In this document: piece by piece, positions 16,677 through 25,564 of the stretch
Layout: the number at the start of each line of letters is the position of its first letter
How positions within the stretch are numbered: the stretch's first letter is position 1
DNA from: Cupriavidus necator
Lineage (GTDB): Bacteria; Pseudomonadota; Gammaproteobacteria; Burkholderiales; Burkholderiaceae
Assembly (NCBI GenBank): GCA_022041995.1
Contig: CP074390.1
Span: 2,604,001 to 2,668,000, forward strand
Reading direction: 5' to 3'
DNA length: 64,000 nucleotides
The notes under the pieces: generated by a model
Databases searched by the model: none
The model's input: only the letters and a program-made list of their open reading frames with translations
Told to the model about the DNA's origin: nothing
Translations under genes and position numbers: made by a program

Positions 16677-17957
16677 ATGATGACAAGCATGCGTGAAATA
16701 AAGTATCAGGCCGGCGTGATCGATCCGCTCAACAAGGCGCTGGGCCGGATGGAAGCCCCCATTGCCCCGGATGCGGCCGGCCAAACCGGCTGGAACCTGT
16801 TGCAGGAAGAGTTGAGCCTCCCGGCCGCGGTGCTCTATGAAGACCGGCTTGCGCACAACCTGGAATGGATGCGCCGCTTCATGAACGAATACGGCGTGCA
16901 GCTTGCGCCACATGGCAAGACCACCATGGCGCCCAAGCTGTTTGCGCGCCAGCTCGGCGCCGGCGCGTGGGGCATCACGCTGGCCACCGCGCACCAGACC
17001 GCGGCCGCGCATGCGCACGGCGTCAAGCGCGTGCTGATGGCCAACCAGCTGGTGGGCCGGCGCAATATGGAAATCATCGCTGACCTGCTGCGCGATCCGG
17101 ATTTCGAATTCTTCGCGCTGGTGGACTCGGCTGCGCTGGCCGACCAGCTCGGCAAGTTCTTCCAGGAGCGCGGCCAGAAGCTGCAAGTGTTGCTGGAACT
17201 GGGCGTGGAAGGCGGGCGCACCGGCGTACGCGACGGCGCGCAGCAGCAAGCCGTGCTTGAGGCGCTGGCGCGCTGGCCCGATGCGCTGTCGCTGGCCGGT
17301 GTGGAAATCTATGAGGGCGTGCTCAAGGAAGAGGCTGATATCCGCAAGTTCCTGCAGCGCACCGTGGCGGTGACGCGGCAGCTGGCACAGGAAGGCCGTT
17401 TCGGCCGCAGCCCGGTGGTGATGTCGGGTGCCGGTTCGGCCTGGTACGACGTGGTGGCTGAGGAATTCGCGCGCACCGAGATCGGCGCACCGATCGACAT
17501 CGTGCTGCGTCCGGGCTGCTACCTGACGCACGACGTGGGCATCTACCGGGCCGCGCAGCAGCGCATCCTGGCCAGCAACCCGGTCGCGCAGAAGATGCGC
17601 GAGGGCCTGCTGCCGGCACTGCAGCTGTGGGCCTATGTGCAGTCGATCCCCGAGCCGGACCGCGTCATCATCGGCATGGGCAAGCGCGATGCGGCCTTCG
17701 ACGCCGGCATGCCGATCCCGGCGCGGCTGTACCGGCCCGGCACCGAGGCGCCGGTGGACGTGCCCGCGCATTGGGAAGTCACCGGCATGATGGACCAGCA
17801 CGCCTACCTGCAGGTCAAGCCGGGCGACGACGTGCAGGTAGGCGACATGATTGCCTTCGATATCTCGCACCCGTGCCTGACTTTCGACAAGTGGCGCCAT
17901 ATCCCGGTGCTGGACCGCGACATGCGCGTGATCGACATCGTGCAAACTTTCTTCTGA
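16677..17957 (+). CDS. PLP-dependent amino acid/amino-sugar acid deaminase, DSD1/D-threonine-aldolase-like fold
   Basis: A 426-aa enzyme with an alanine-racemase-like N-terminal barrel and a C-terminal D-serine-dehydratase-like domain. The PLP lysine is in LAPHGKTTMAPKL (about residue 81). SGAGSAWYD binds phosphate, and FDISHPCLTFDKW holds the His-Pro-Cys zinc pair typical of eukaryotic-type D-serine dehydratase. Such enzymes remove ammonia from beta-hydroxy amino acids; D-glucosaminate, with its C2 amine and C3 hydroxyl, is a chemically matching substrate giving 2-keto-3-deoxygluconate. KDG kinase and KDPG aldolase follow directly, which favours that role over D-serine breakdown. Confidence 0.87.
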   Translation: MMTSMREIKYQAGVIDPLNKALGRMEAPIAPDAAGQTGWNLLQEELSLPAAVLYEDRLAHNLEWMRRFMNEYGVQLAPHGKTTMAPKLFARQLGAGAWGITLATAHQTAAAHAHGVKRVLMANQLVGRRNMEIIADLLRDPDFEFFALVDSAALADQLGKFFQERGQKLQVLLELGVEGGRTGVRDGAQQQAVLEALARWPDALSLAGVEIYEGVLKEEADIRKFLQRTVAVTRQLAQEGRFGRSPVVMSGAGSAWYDVVAEEFARTEIGAPIDIVLRPGCYLTHDVGIYRAAQQRILASNPVAQKMREGLLPALQLWAYVQSIPEPDRVIIGMGKRDAAFDAGMPIPARLYRPGTEAPVDVPAHWEVTGMMDQHAYLQVKPGDDVQVGDMIAFDISHPCLTFDKWRHIPVLDRDMRVIDIVQTFF

Positions 17958-17970
17958 GGCAGGCGGCCCC

Positions 17971-18906
17971 ATGAGCATCGACATCCTGGCCTACGGCGAA
18001 CCGCTGGTGGAGTTCAACCAGCAGCCCGACGATCCGTCGCGCTACCTGCAAGGCTTTGGCGGCGACACTTCCAACTTCTGCATTGCCGCTGCGCGCCAGG
18101 GCGCCAGCACCGGCTACATCTGCGCGGTCGGCGCCGACACCTTCGGCGAGCGCTTGCGCGCGCTGTGGACGCAGGAGCGCGTCGATACCCGCCACGTGCG
18201 CGTCGACCCGAGCGCGCCTACCGGGGTCTACTTTGTCTCGCACGACAACCACGGCCACCGCTTCGACTATCTGCGCGAAGGCTCTGCCGCCAGCCTCTAC
18301 CAGCACGAGCATCTGCCGCTGGGCGCGATTGCGGCGGCGCGCTACCTGCACCTGTCGGGCATCAGCCTGGCCATCAGCACCAGTGCCTGCGATGCCGGGC
18401 TGGACGCGATGGAGCATGCGCGCAAGGCCGGCACCAAGGTCACACTGGACACCAACCTGCGGCTGCGGCTGTGGTCGCTGGCGCGCGCGCGCGGCATCAT
18501 GCGCGAGGCCTTTACGCTGACCGACGTGTGCCTGCCCAGCTGGGATGACATCACCGTGCTGACCGGGCTGGACGACCGCGACGCCATCGTCGACTACCTG
18601 CTGGGCTGCGGCGTCGGCCTGGTCGCGCTGAAGCTGGGCGAAGAGGGCTCCTATGTAGCCACGCCCGAGTCGCGCGCGCTGGTGCCGCCTTATCCGGTCA
18701 AGCCAGTCGATGCCACCGGAGCCGGCGACTGCTTCGGCGGCAGCTTTGTCGCGCGCCTGGCCGCGGGTGCCGATCCGTTCGAGGCGGCGCGCTATGCCAA
18801 CGTGGCCGCCGCGCTGTCGACCACCGGGTATGGCGCGGTGGCGCCGATCCCCGACGCCCAGACCGTGCTGGGCCGGCTGGCGCAGTCGGTGTCGGTGATC
18901 GCGTGA
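17971..18906 (+). CDS. kdgK: 2-keto-3-deoxygluconate kinase, PfkB family
   Basis: A 311-aa ribokinase-fold kinase that phosphorylates 2-keto-3-deoxygluconate to KDPG. PfkB features are the N-terminal YGEPLVEFNQQP and FGGDTSNFCIAAARQG, and the C-terminal anion hole with catalytic Asp, DATGAGDCFGGSFVARLAAG, near residue 250. It lies 13 bases after the deaminase stop and 65 bases before the KDPG aldolase gene, so the three form an operon. Substrate assignment rests on the aldolase next to it and on overall similarity to KdgK. Confidence 0.88.
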   Translation: MSIDILAYGEPLVEFNQQPDDPSRYLQGFGGDTSNFCIAAARQGASTGYICAVGADTFGERLRALWTQERVDTRHVRVDPSAPTGVYFVSHDNHGHRFDYLREGSAASLYQHEHLPLGAIAAARYLHLSGISLAISTSACDAGLDAMEHARKAGTKVTLDTNLRLRLWSLARARGIMREAFTLTDVCLPSWDDITVLTGLDDRDAIVDYLLGCGVGLVALKLGEEGSYVATPESRALVPPYPVKPVDATGAGDCFGGSFVARLAAGADPFEAARYANVAAALSTTGYGAVAPIPDAQTVLGRLAQSVSVIA

Positions 18907-18971
18907 CCCGGTTGGCCTGAACTCTTGCTTCCCTGAAACCCTGCTTCCGCACTCCTTATTCCGAGACAGCC

Positions 18972-19616
18972 ATGCAAAACCAGACTTCCCCGCTGCTTCA
19001 ACGCCTTGCCGATGTGCCGGTGATCCCGGTGCTGGAATTCCACTCGGTCGACGAGGCCCTGCACGTCAGCGAGGCACTGGTCACCGGCGGCTTGCCGCTG
19101 CTTGAGATCACGCTGCGTACGCCGGTAGCGCTGGAAGCGATCAAGGCGGTGGCGGCAGCCTTGCCGCAGGCCTGCGTCGGTGCCGGCACGGTGCTGAACG
19201 TGGCGCAACTGCACGCCGTGCGCGATGCGGGCGCGCAGTTTGCGGTCTCGCCCGGCCTGACTCCGGCGCTGGCCGACGGCGCGCAGGGCGCGGGCATCTC
19301 GCTGCTGCCGGGCGTGGCCACTGCCAGTGAGGCGATGGCGGCGCTGGAAGCCGGCTTCACCTTCCTCAAGTTCTTCCCGGCGCAGGCCGCGGGCGGCGTG
19401 CCGATGCTGAAGTCGCTGGGCGGGCCGCTGCCGCAGTTGCGCTTCTGCCCGACCGGCGGGATCGACGCTGCGCTGGCGCCGACCTACCTGGCGCTGCCCA
19501 ACGTGGTGTGCGTGGGCGGTTCATGGGTGGTGCCCAAGGACGCCGTCGCCAGCGGCGACTGGGGCCGCATCCGCACGCTGGCCGAGCAGGCCAAGGCACT
19601 GCGCAACAAGGGCTGA
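18972..19616 (+). CDS. eda: 2-dehydro-3-deoxyphosphogluconate (KDPG) aldolase
   Basis: A 214-aa class I aldolase that splits KDPG into pyruvate and glyceraldehyde-3-phosphate. Typical parts are VPVIPVLEFHSVDEAL, LEITLRTPVAL (catalytic Glu), CVGAGTVLN and the Schiff-base lysine in FTFLKFFPAQAAGG near residue 133, followed by FCPTGGI. It is the last gene of the deaminase-kdgK-eda operon and ends 20 bases before a strong terminator. This step feeds the pathway into central metabolism. Confidence 0.94.
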   Translation: MQNQTSPLLQRLADVPVIPVLEFHSVDEALHVSEALVTGGLPLLEITLRTPVALEAIKAVAAALPQACVGAGTVLNVAQLHAVRDAGAQFAVSPGLTPALADGAQGAGISLLPGVATASEAMAALEAGFTFLKFFPAQAAGGVPMLKSLGGPLPQLRFCPTGGIDAALAPTYLALPNVVCVGGSWVVPKDAVASGDWGRIRTLAEQAKALRNKG

Positions 19617-19635
19617 GCACTGGCCGCGCAAAGAG

Positions 19636-19664
19636 AAACGGCACGCCATGCGGCGTGCCGTTTT
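19636..19664. terminator. Strong bidirectional intrinsic terminator
   Basis: AAACGGCACGCC and GGCGTGCCGTTT form a 12-bp perfect stem with an ATGC loop, followed by a T run on the plus strand and by TTTCTCTTT on the minus strand. It serves eda on the plus strand and the entericidin gene that converges from the other side. Confidence 0.9.
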
Positions 19665-19709
19665 CATATCGACGCGGTGCGGGCCGCATCAGACTTGGGG
19701 GCTGGCGGC

Positions 19710-19841
19710 TTACTTGTGACGGTCCGCCGAGCTTTCGAGCTTCTGGCCACCGCGCTGAATGTCCTGGCCGAGCCCCGCCATCGTGTTGCAGCCAGCCAAC
19801 AGGGTGGCAAACAAAACGCACCAGATCCAACCTTTCTTCAC
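19710..19841 (-). CDS. Entericidin-type small lipoprotein
   Basis: A 43-aa protein starting with GTG at 19841, with AAGGAG 7 bases upstream. It has a charged start (KKGW), a short hydrophobic stretch and the lipobox LLAGC, then NTMAGLGQDIQRGGQKLESS. This is the EcnA/EcnB entericidin pattern: a tiny lipoprotein with an amphipathic tail, thought to form an outer-membrane toxin/antidote pair. Only one copy is seen here. It converges on eda and shares the terminator between them. Confidence 0.85.
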   Translation of the reverse strand: MKKGWIWCVLFATLLAGCNTMAGLGQDIQRGGQKLESSADRHK

Positions 19842-19985
19842 GCCGGGCTCCTTTTGAGGATTTTAAGAATCGAGAGATTCAGGGATTGAGGGATTTGCGC
19901 CGATTTTACCGCTGCTGTGAGCGGGTTTGATATCTGCTATGTGCCAATTTGTAAATCGTGCAACGGCCGCAACGCCAGCCGTTTC

Positions 19986-21311
19986 TCAGGCGTGGGGCGC
20001 CAGCAGCTCCCGGGCGCGCTGCTGGATTGCCGCATGGGTCTGGAGCAGCCAGGCCGCGGGGAATGGCTGCGCCAGCAGGTAGCCCTGCACGCTGTGGCAG
20101 CCCCAGGCATGCACCGCCTCGAGCTGCTGGCGGGTCTCGATCCCCTTGGCACAGACCGACACGCCGGCGCCCCGGGCCAGCCGGCAGGCGGCGCGCAGGC
20201 TGTCGGCACGGTTGGCGGAATCACCGGGCCGGGGTGCATGGCCCAGCCGGCGCGCGTCCAGCGTGACGCTGTCCGGGTGCAGCGCCGCCAGCAACTGGCG
20301 GCAGCCCGGGCTGTCGTCGAAATCGCCGAGCGTCAGTTGCAGCCCGCGCCGGCGCAGGGCGGCAAAGCGGGCAATGACGTCGGCGTCGGCCGGCACGGCG
20401 CTGGCCGACACTTCGATGCACAGGCGGTCCGGTGCGATGCCGCCTGCGTCGATGGCTTGGGCCAGTGCCTCCACCATCTGCGGGCGGTGCAGCTGCGCGC
20501 TGGAAGCCAGCAGGGTGAACTGTAGCGGGGCCACGTTTTCGGCGGCACGTACCAGCGGCAGCACGCTTTCCAGCAGCCAGCTGCCAATCCGGCCGACCAG
20601 CCCCAGCGACTCCACCGCCGGCAGGAAATCCTGCGGCGCCACGCGCCCCAGCGCCGGATGGTGCCAGCGCAGCCGCACGGTGTAGCCGCTGACAACGGCG
20701 CTGGCGAAGTCGGCGCGCGGCTGCAGCTGCAGGCTCAGCTCGCCGCGCTCCAGTGCGTCGGGCAGGGCTGCCAGCAGGGGCGCGGTCGGCGGCGCGGCGG
20801 GCTTGTCGGCGCGCGCCAGGCCGTCGCCCCCGCGTCGGTCGACCCGCAGCATGGCGTCCAGGGCCTGCTGCAGGCTGCGCTCAGCCGGGATATCCGGATG
20901 GTCGGTGGCCACGCCGATGCTGCACGAAATGAACAGCTCGAAGCCCTCCAGCGCGAACGGCCGGGACAGGTCGTCGGCCAGCCGGCTGGCCACCGGACCG
21001 GGGTCGGACACACCGTCCGGCAGTGCGGTAATGACCACCAGGTCTGCCGCTGCCATCCAGTGCATGATGGCGCCGGGCGGCAGCAGGCAGGCGACGCGTG
21101 CCTGCACGATGGCCTGCAGCCTGGCCGCGCGCCGGGGCCCCAGGGTTTCGCAGGCGCTGGAAAAGCGGTCCAGGCGGATAGAAAGGATCGTCGCTGGCTG
21201 CCCGTTGCCGGAGCGGCGTGCCGCCAGCGCGGACACCAGGGCGGAAGGCTGCATCGCGCCAAGCGCGCCCGCGGCCGCTGGCGCGTCGATGTCATCGGCA
21301 TCAGGATGCAT
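19986..21311 (-). CDS. Degenerate GGDEF-EAL protein, probably enzymatically inactive
   Basis: A 441-aa cytoplasmic protein with a GGDEF-like half (residues about 40-165) followed by an EAL-like half (about 185-435). Both active sites have decayed. The GGDEF position reads HWMAAADLVVI. The EAL position reads YTVRLRWHHP, so the metal-binding Glu of ExLxR is gone. The DDFGTG loop is replaced by GDFDDS and the conserved KxD by TLD. Folding motifs such as SWLLESVLP and GCHSVQGYLLAQPFP remain. It is more likely a c-di-GMP sensor or protein-interaction module than an enzyme. It lies downstream of a CNNM-type gene across 317 bases. Confidence 0.85.
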   Translation of the reverse strand: MHPDADDIDAPAAAGALGAMQPSALVSALAARRSGNGQPATILSIRLDRFSSACETLGPRRAARLQAIVQARVACLLPPGAIMHWMAAADLVVITALPDGVSDPGPVASRLADDLSRPFALEGFELFISCSIGVATDHPDIPAERSLQQALDAMLRVDRRGGDGLARADKPAAPPTAPLLAALPDALERGELSLQLQPRADFASAVVSGYTVRLRWHHPALGRVAPQDFLPAVESLGLVGRIGSWLLESVLPLVRAAENVAPLQFTLLASSAQLHRPQMVEALAQAIDAGGIAPDRLCIEVSASAVPADADVIARFAALRRRGLQLTLGDFDDSPGCRQLLAALHPDSVTLDARRLGHAPRPGDSANRADSLRAACRLARGAGVSVCAKGIETRQQLEAVHAWGCHSVQGYLLAQPFPAAWLLQTHAAIQQRARELLAPHA

Positions 21312-21628
21312 GGATGGTCTTGCGGGCAGCCATGTTGATGGCCTTGCAATGCCCGCGTCTCCCCGGTATCAGATTTGGTCGTTCGGCTGGCCGTTGGGGC
21401 GGCCGCCGGCGCTTGTCGTCAGGCCTTGGTGATTCATGCCTGCCACGGCCGCATGTGGGCCGCACAGGCCGATCATAAGCGAAGGGGAGGAGGCGGAACA
21501 TTGCAAATTGCGCCAAGGTGACTTGGCCGCAACCTGCAACTTGATATGGATCAAAATGGCCGTCATCGGCTGTGATCCCGGATTGACGCCACCGCCGGAA
21601 TCCGGCAGTGGCGGATTGACTGGCCTGA
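21312..21628. other. Intergenic region with hairpin
   Basis: No gene is seen. At about 21586-21614 an imperfect inverted repeat (GCCACCGCCGG / CCGGCAGTGGC) lies just past the stop of the CNNM/CBS gene and may end its transcript. The rest is probably leader and promoter for the GGDEF-EAL gene, with a somewhat AT-rich patch around 21540-21560 (AACTTGATATGGATCAAAATG). Confidence 0.4.
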
Positions 21629-22942
21629 TCAGCCGGTGGTTTCTTCCTCAGGCCCTTCCTGCGGGGGCAGGCGCGCGGCCAGCACCTTGTCGATGCGTTT
21701 GCCGTCCATGTCGACGATCTCGAAGCGCCAGTCGCCCCATTGCACACTGTCGGCGATCTGCGGCAGGCGCCCCAGCAGCAGGAGCAGCATGCCGGACAGG
21801 GTGTGGTAGCGCTCTTTTTCTTCCTCCGGCACCTGGCGCAGGCCGATGCGGTCCTTCAGTTCCGGGATCGGGATCAGGCCGTCGAGCAGCCACGAGCCGT
21901 CGTCGCGCTGCACCGCCCATTCCTCGCCGGCGGCGTCGGCCTTGAATTCGCCAGTGATGGCCTCGATCAGGTCCTGCAGTGTGACCAGGCCCAGCACTTC
22001 GCCGTATTCGTCGATGACAAAGGCCATCTGGCCGCCGGAGCCGCGGAAATTCTCCAGCAGTTCCATGCCGGTCACGCTCTCGGGCACGAACACTGCAGGC
22101 TGCGCCGCAGCCTTCAGGTCGGCTTCCTCGCCGCGCAGCCGGCGCGCCAGCAACTGGCGCGCGCTGACCACGCCGATGATGTCGTGCATGCCGCCGCGCA
22201 CAACCGGAAAGCGCGAGTGGTCGGATTCTTCGATGCGGTGCAGGTTTTCATCCAGCGTTTCTTCCACGTCCAGATAGACGACATCGCCGCGCGGCACCAT
22301 CAGCGAAGCCAGCTGGCGGTCGTCCAGCCGGAACACGTTGCGCACCATGGTGTGCTCGTGCTGCTCGATCACGCCGGCTTCAGAGCCTTCGACCAGCAAT
22401 GCGTGGATTTCTTCCTCGGTCACACCGCGGCCGCGATCGACCCTGGTGCCCAGCAGCCGCAGCACCAGCCGGGTGGAGCCGGACAGCAACTTGACGAACG
22501 GAGTGGAAGCGACGGCCAGCCAGCCGATCGGGCGCGCCACCAGCCGCGCGATGGCTTCCGGGGCCATCTGGCCCAGGCGCTTGGGCACCAGTTCACCCAG
22601 CACGATGGAAAAATAGGTCAGGCCGGCCACCACGATGGCGGTTGCCACATAGCCTGAGGTGCTGGGCGCCAGGCCAAAGCCTTGCAGCCAAAGGCCAAAC
22701 GGCTGCGCCAGCGTGGATTCGCCGACCACGCCATTGAGCACGCCGATTGACGTGATGCCGATCTGCACCGTGGACAGAAAGCGCGTGGGGTCCTCGCCCA
22801 GCTGGACCGCGGCAATGGCGCCCCGGTCACCGTTCTCGATCTGGCGCTGTAGACGTGCCTTGCGGGCCGTGACCAGTGCGATTTCGGACATCGCGAACAG
22901 GCCGTTGAGCAGAATCAGCGCCAGTAGTATGGCAATTTCCAT
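21629..22942 (-). CDS. CNNM/HlyC-CorC family membrane protein with CBS pair
   Basis: A 437-aa integral membrane protein. An N-terminal DUF21/CNNM domain (MEIAILLALILLNGLFAMSE, then the VQIGITSIGVLNG and IVLGELVPKRLGQ segments) is followed by two CBS motifs (SLMVPRGDVVYLDVEETLDE and FVPESVTGMELLENF...FVIDEYGEVLGLVTLQDLIEAITGE) and a C-terminal CorC_HlyC domain. Members act in Mg/Co efflux or export; the old name hemolysin is misleading. The open frame extends 16 codons upstream to 22990, but MEIAILLA at 22942 matches the family start. The RBS is weak for either choice. Confidence 0.87.
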   Translation of the reverse strand: MEIAILLALILLNGLFAMSEIALVTARKARLQRQIENGDRGAIAAVQLGEDPTRFLSTVQIGITSIGVLNGVVGESTLAQPFGLWLQGFGLAPSTSGYVATAIVVAGLTYFSIVLGELVPKRLGQMAPEAIARLVARPIGWLAVASTPFVKLLSGSTRLVLRLLGTRVDRGRGVTEEEIHALLVEGSEAGVIEQHEHTMVRNVFRLDDRQLASLMVPRGDVVYLDVEETLDENLHRIEESDHSRFPVVRGGMHDIIGVVSARQLLARRLRGEEADLKAAAQPAVFVPESVTGMELLENFRGSGGQMAFVIDEYGEVLGLVTLQDLIEAITGEFKADAAGEEWAVQRDDGSWLLDGLIPIPELKDRIGLRQVPEEEKERYHTLSGMLLLLLGRLPQIADSVQWGDWRFEIVDMDGKRIDKVLAARLPPQEGPEEETTG

Positions 22943-23200
22943 CAGGGTACGCGCCCTTTGCGTGTGAGTTGAAAGCACCAAGCATACCATCCGCGCACGA
23001 CGACTCGGCGCCGGGCCGGCTGGCGATGGCGGTGGCGGCGGCAGCGGTCGGCGTAGCGATAACCAATGGAGATAGCTCGATGCCTAATATTCAATAGATA
23101 GTTATCGTTGGCTGCGCCAAACTTCTGTCCGTGGCACCACCTTTGCCGCCGTACAAAAAAGCCTGGAATCCCACAGGCGTGCGAATCACAAGGAGACAGA

Positions 23201-24145
23201 ATGGACAACCGATGGACGGCCGTGCTGGTGGAGAAATTCGGCCATAGCTTCAGCGCCTACGAACTGGCTGGCGGTGAGCGCCGCTTCAGCGTGCAGTTGC
23301 CGGACTATCCCCATGAGTTCGTGGTGGACCGCGAGCGCCTGTGCGGCTACGTCGGCCACTATGGTGTGCAGACCTTCGCGCATGCCGGTGACGGTGGCGC
23401 CGCGGTGATCGCAGTCGACCTGATGCGCGGCGCAGTCGGGGCACGGCTGGATTGCTCGCCCTATCACCGCATCCATGGCCTGCAGATCGACCGGCAAGGG
23501 CGCGTCTATGCGCTGAGCGAACGCGACAATATGCTGCTGGTGTTCGAGGCGCCGCTGGAGCGCCCGGTGCCGGACCGCGCCGTGCCGGCGGGCGGGGTAA
23601 AGAGCCATTTGTTCGTGTTGTCGGCCGATGGCGAGCGTGCCTACGTGACCAACCTGCTGTCGCATACCGTGACACTGGTGCACCCCTACGATGCCACCCG
23701 CGCACCGCGGGCGGCCTACGCCGGCAGGCGTCCCGAAGGCTGCTGCCTGAGCCGCGACGAAGCGGCGCTCTATGTCGCCAGCCGCGACGATCACAGCCTT
23801 ACCCGGCTGGACGCGCGCACGATGGAAGCCGTGCGCACGGTGCCGACCGGCGAGGATCCCACCCGCATCTACTGGTCGCCGGACGACCGCCTGTTCGTGC
23901 TCAACTACGGCGAGCGCAGCATCCGCATTTTCGATCCCGACACGCTTGTCGAGACCGGCCGCGTCGATACCGGCGCGAAGCCGATCGCGCTCGCCTTCCA
24001 TCCGGCTGACCCGAGCCGCGCCTATGTCGCGCTCAACGACCACACCGTCGGCCAGCTTGACCTGCCTGGCCTGACCCTGCGCCATGCCTTCGCCACCGGC
24101 AAGGAGCCGGATGGCCTTGCCATCCTGGCTTTGCCGCCGCGGTAG
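23201..24145 (+). CDS. YVTN/YncE-like beta-propeller protein
   Basis: A 314-aa protein made of repeated blade-like units: HRIHGLQIDRQGRVYALSE, KSHLFVLSADGERAYVTNL, PEGCCLSRDEAALYVASRDD, PTRIYWSPDDRLFVLNYGE and PIALAFHPADPSRAYVALND. This is the pattern of YncE/lactonase-type seven-blade propellers. There is no signal peptide. The ATG at 23201 has AAGGAG 6 bases upstream, so upstream in-frame ATGs are unlikely. An MFS carrier and a COG3618-type amidohydrolase follow, which suggests sugar-lactone or related acid metabolism, but the substrate is unknown. Confidence 0.8.
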   Translation: MDNRWTAVLVEKFGHSFSAYELAGGERRFSVQLPDYPHEFVVDRERLCGYVGHYGVQTFAHAGDGGAAVIAVDLMRGAVGARLDCSPYHRIHGLQIDRQGRVYALSERDNMLLVFEAPLERPVPDRAVPAGGVKSHLFVLSADGERAYVTNLLSHTVTLVHPYDATRAPRAAYAGRRPEGCCLSRDEAALYVASRDDHSLTRLDARTMEAVRTVPTGEDPTRIYWSPDDRLFVLNYGERSIRIFDPDTLVETGRVDTGAKPIALAFHPADPSRAYVALNDHTVGQLDLPGLTLRHAFATGKEPDGLAILALPPR

Positions 24146-24229
24146 CCAGCGGGCGTTTCAACCAAAAAGGCCGCGAAGGCAGCGCAGATGCCGGCGGCTG
24201 ATACCTAGAAATAAGTACGGAGACAGATC

Positions 24230-25564
24230 ATGAAAGGCTTGGACCAAGCCGGCGCCGGCACGTCCGTCGCTATTGACGCGACACCTACCGGTGCCGCCGG
24301 CATTCCCGCCCAGCGCTGGTGGCGCATCATCCCGCCGATCCTGATGGTCTGCATCGTCTCGTACATGGATCGCGTCAATATCGCCTTCGCGATGCCGGGC
24401 GGGATGGGCGATGCGCTCGGGATCGGCGCCAGCATGGCCGGCCTGGCCGGCGGCATTTTCTTTGTCGGCTATCTCTTCCTGCAGATTCCCGGCGGCAAGC
24501 TCGCCGTGCGCGGCAGCGGTCGCAATTTCATCGCCTGGTCGATGCTGGCCTGGGCCGTCATTTCCGTGCTGACCGGCCTGGTGCGCAACGAGACCGAACT
24601 GCTGATTCTGCGCTTTGCGCTGGGGGTGGCCGAGGGCGGCATGCTGCCGGTGGTGCTGACCATGGTCGGCAACTGGTTTCCAGACCACGAACGCGGACGC
24701 GCCAACGCCCTGGTGATCCTGTTCGTGCCGATCGCCGGCATCATCACCGCGCCGCTGTCGGGGCTGGTGATCGCGGCGCTCGACTGGCGCTGGCTGTTTA
24801 TCGTGGAAGGCCTGATTTCGCTGGCCTGCCTCGGCGTGTGGTGGAAGCTGGCCTGTGACCGGCCGGAGCAGGCGCGCTGGATTTCGGCCGAAGAGAAGGC
24901 TTATCTGCTGGCCCGCCTGCGCGAGGAAGAGCAGCAGGCAGCCGCCGCTGGCGCGAACGTGGGGCAGGGCGCGGGCGGCACGCGCGCGGTGTTGGCGCAC
25001 ATCCTGTCGCAGGACGTGATCTGGCGCCTGATTGCCGTCAATTTTCTCTATCAGATGGGGATCTACGGCTACACGCTGTGGCTGCCCACCATCCTGAAGG
25101 GCCTGACCGGAGGCGGCATGGGGCAGGTCGGCATGCTGGCTGTGCTGCCCTACCTGGGTACCATGGCCGGCATCCTCGCGATGTCTTCGCTGTCCGACCG
25201 CAGCGGCCGGCGCAAGGCCTTCGTGGTCTGGCCGCTGCTGGGTTTCGCTGCCTGCCTGGCCGGTTCGGTCTGGTGGCACGACAATACCTGGGTGTCCTAT
25301 GGCCTGCTGGTCGGCAGCGGCTTCTTCCTGCAGTCCGCCGCGGGGGTGTTCTGGACCCTGCCGCCGCGGCTGCTGGCCGCCGAGCACGCCGGCGTGGCGC
25401 GCGGCGTGATCAATGCGCTGGGCAACCTGGGTGGATTCTGCGGTCCCTACGCGGCGGGCGTGCTGATTGAGCGCGTCGGCGCGGGCGCCGGTGTCTACCT
25501 GCTGGTTGCCGCGCTGGTGCTGGCCGGCGCCCTGGCCGCCACGCTGCCGAGGCAGTGCCGATGA
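24230..25564 (+). CDS. MFS transporter, anion:cation symporter (ACS) family
   Basis: A 444-aa carrier with 12 predicted helices. The ACS-type N-terminus IVSYMDRVNIAFAMPGGM, the loop RNFIAWSMLAWAVISVLTG and RFALGVAEGGMLPVVLTMVGNWF are characteristic of sugar-acid and aromatic-acid carriers such as galactonate and 4-hydroxyphenylacetate permeases. GGAGA precedes the ATG. Its stop overlaps the next gene's start (ATGA), so it is coupled to the amidohydrolase, likely importing the compound that enzyme hydrolyses. Confidence 0.88.
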   Translation: MKGLDQAGAGTSVAIDATPTGAAGIPAQRWWRIIPPILMVCIVSYMDRVNIAFAMPGGMGDALGIGASMAGLAGGIFFVGYLFLQIPGGKLAVRGSGRNFIAWSMLAWAVISVLTGLVRNETELLILRFALGVAEGGMLPVVLTMVGNWFPDHERGRANALVILFVPIAGIITAPLSGLVIAALDWRWLFIVEGLISLACLGVWWKLACDRPEQARWISAEEKAYLLARLREEEQQAAAAGANVGQGAGGTRAVLAHILSQDVIWRLIAVNFLYQMGIYGYTLWLPTILKGLTGGGMGQVGMLAVLPYLGTMAGILAMSSLSDRSGRRKAFVVWPLLGFAACLAGSVWWHDNTWVSYGLLVGSGFFLQSAAGVFWTLPPRLLAAEHAGVARGVINALGNLGGFCGPYAAGVLIERVGAGAGVYLLVAALVLAGALAATLPRQCR

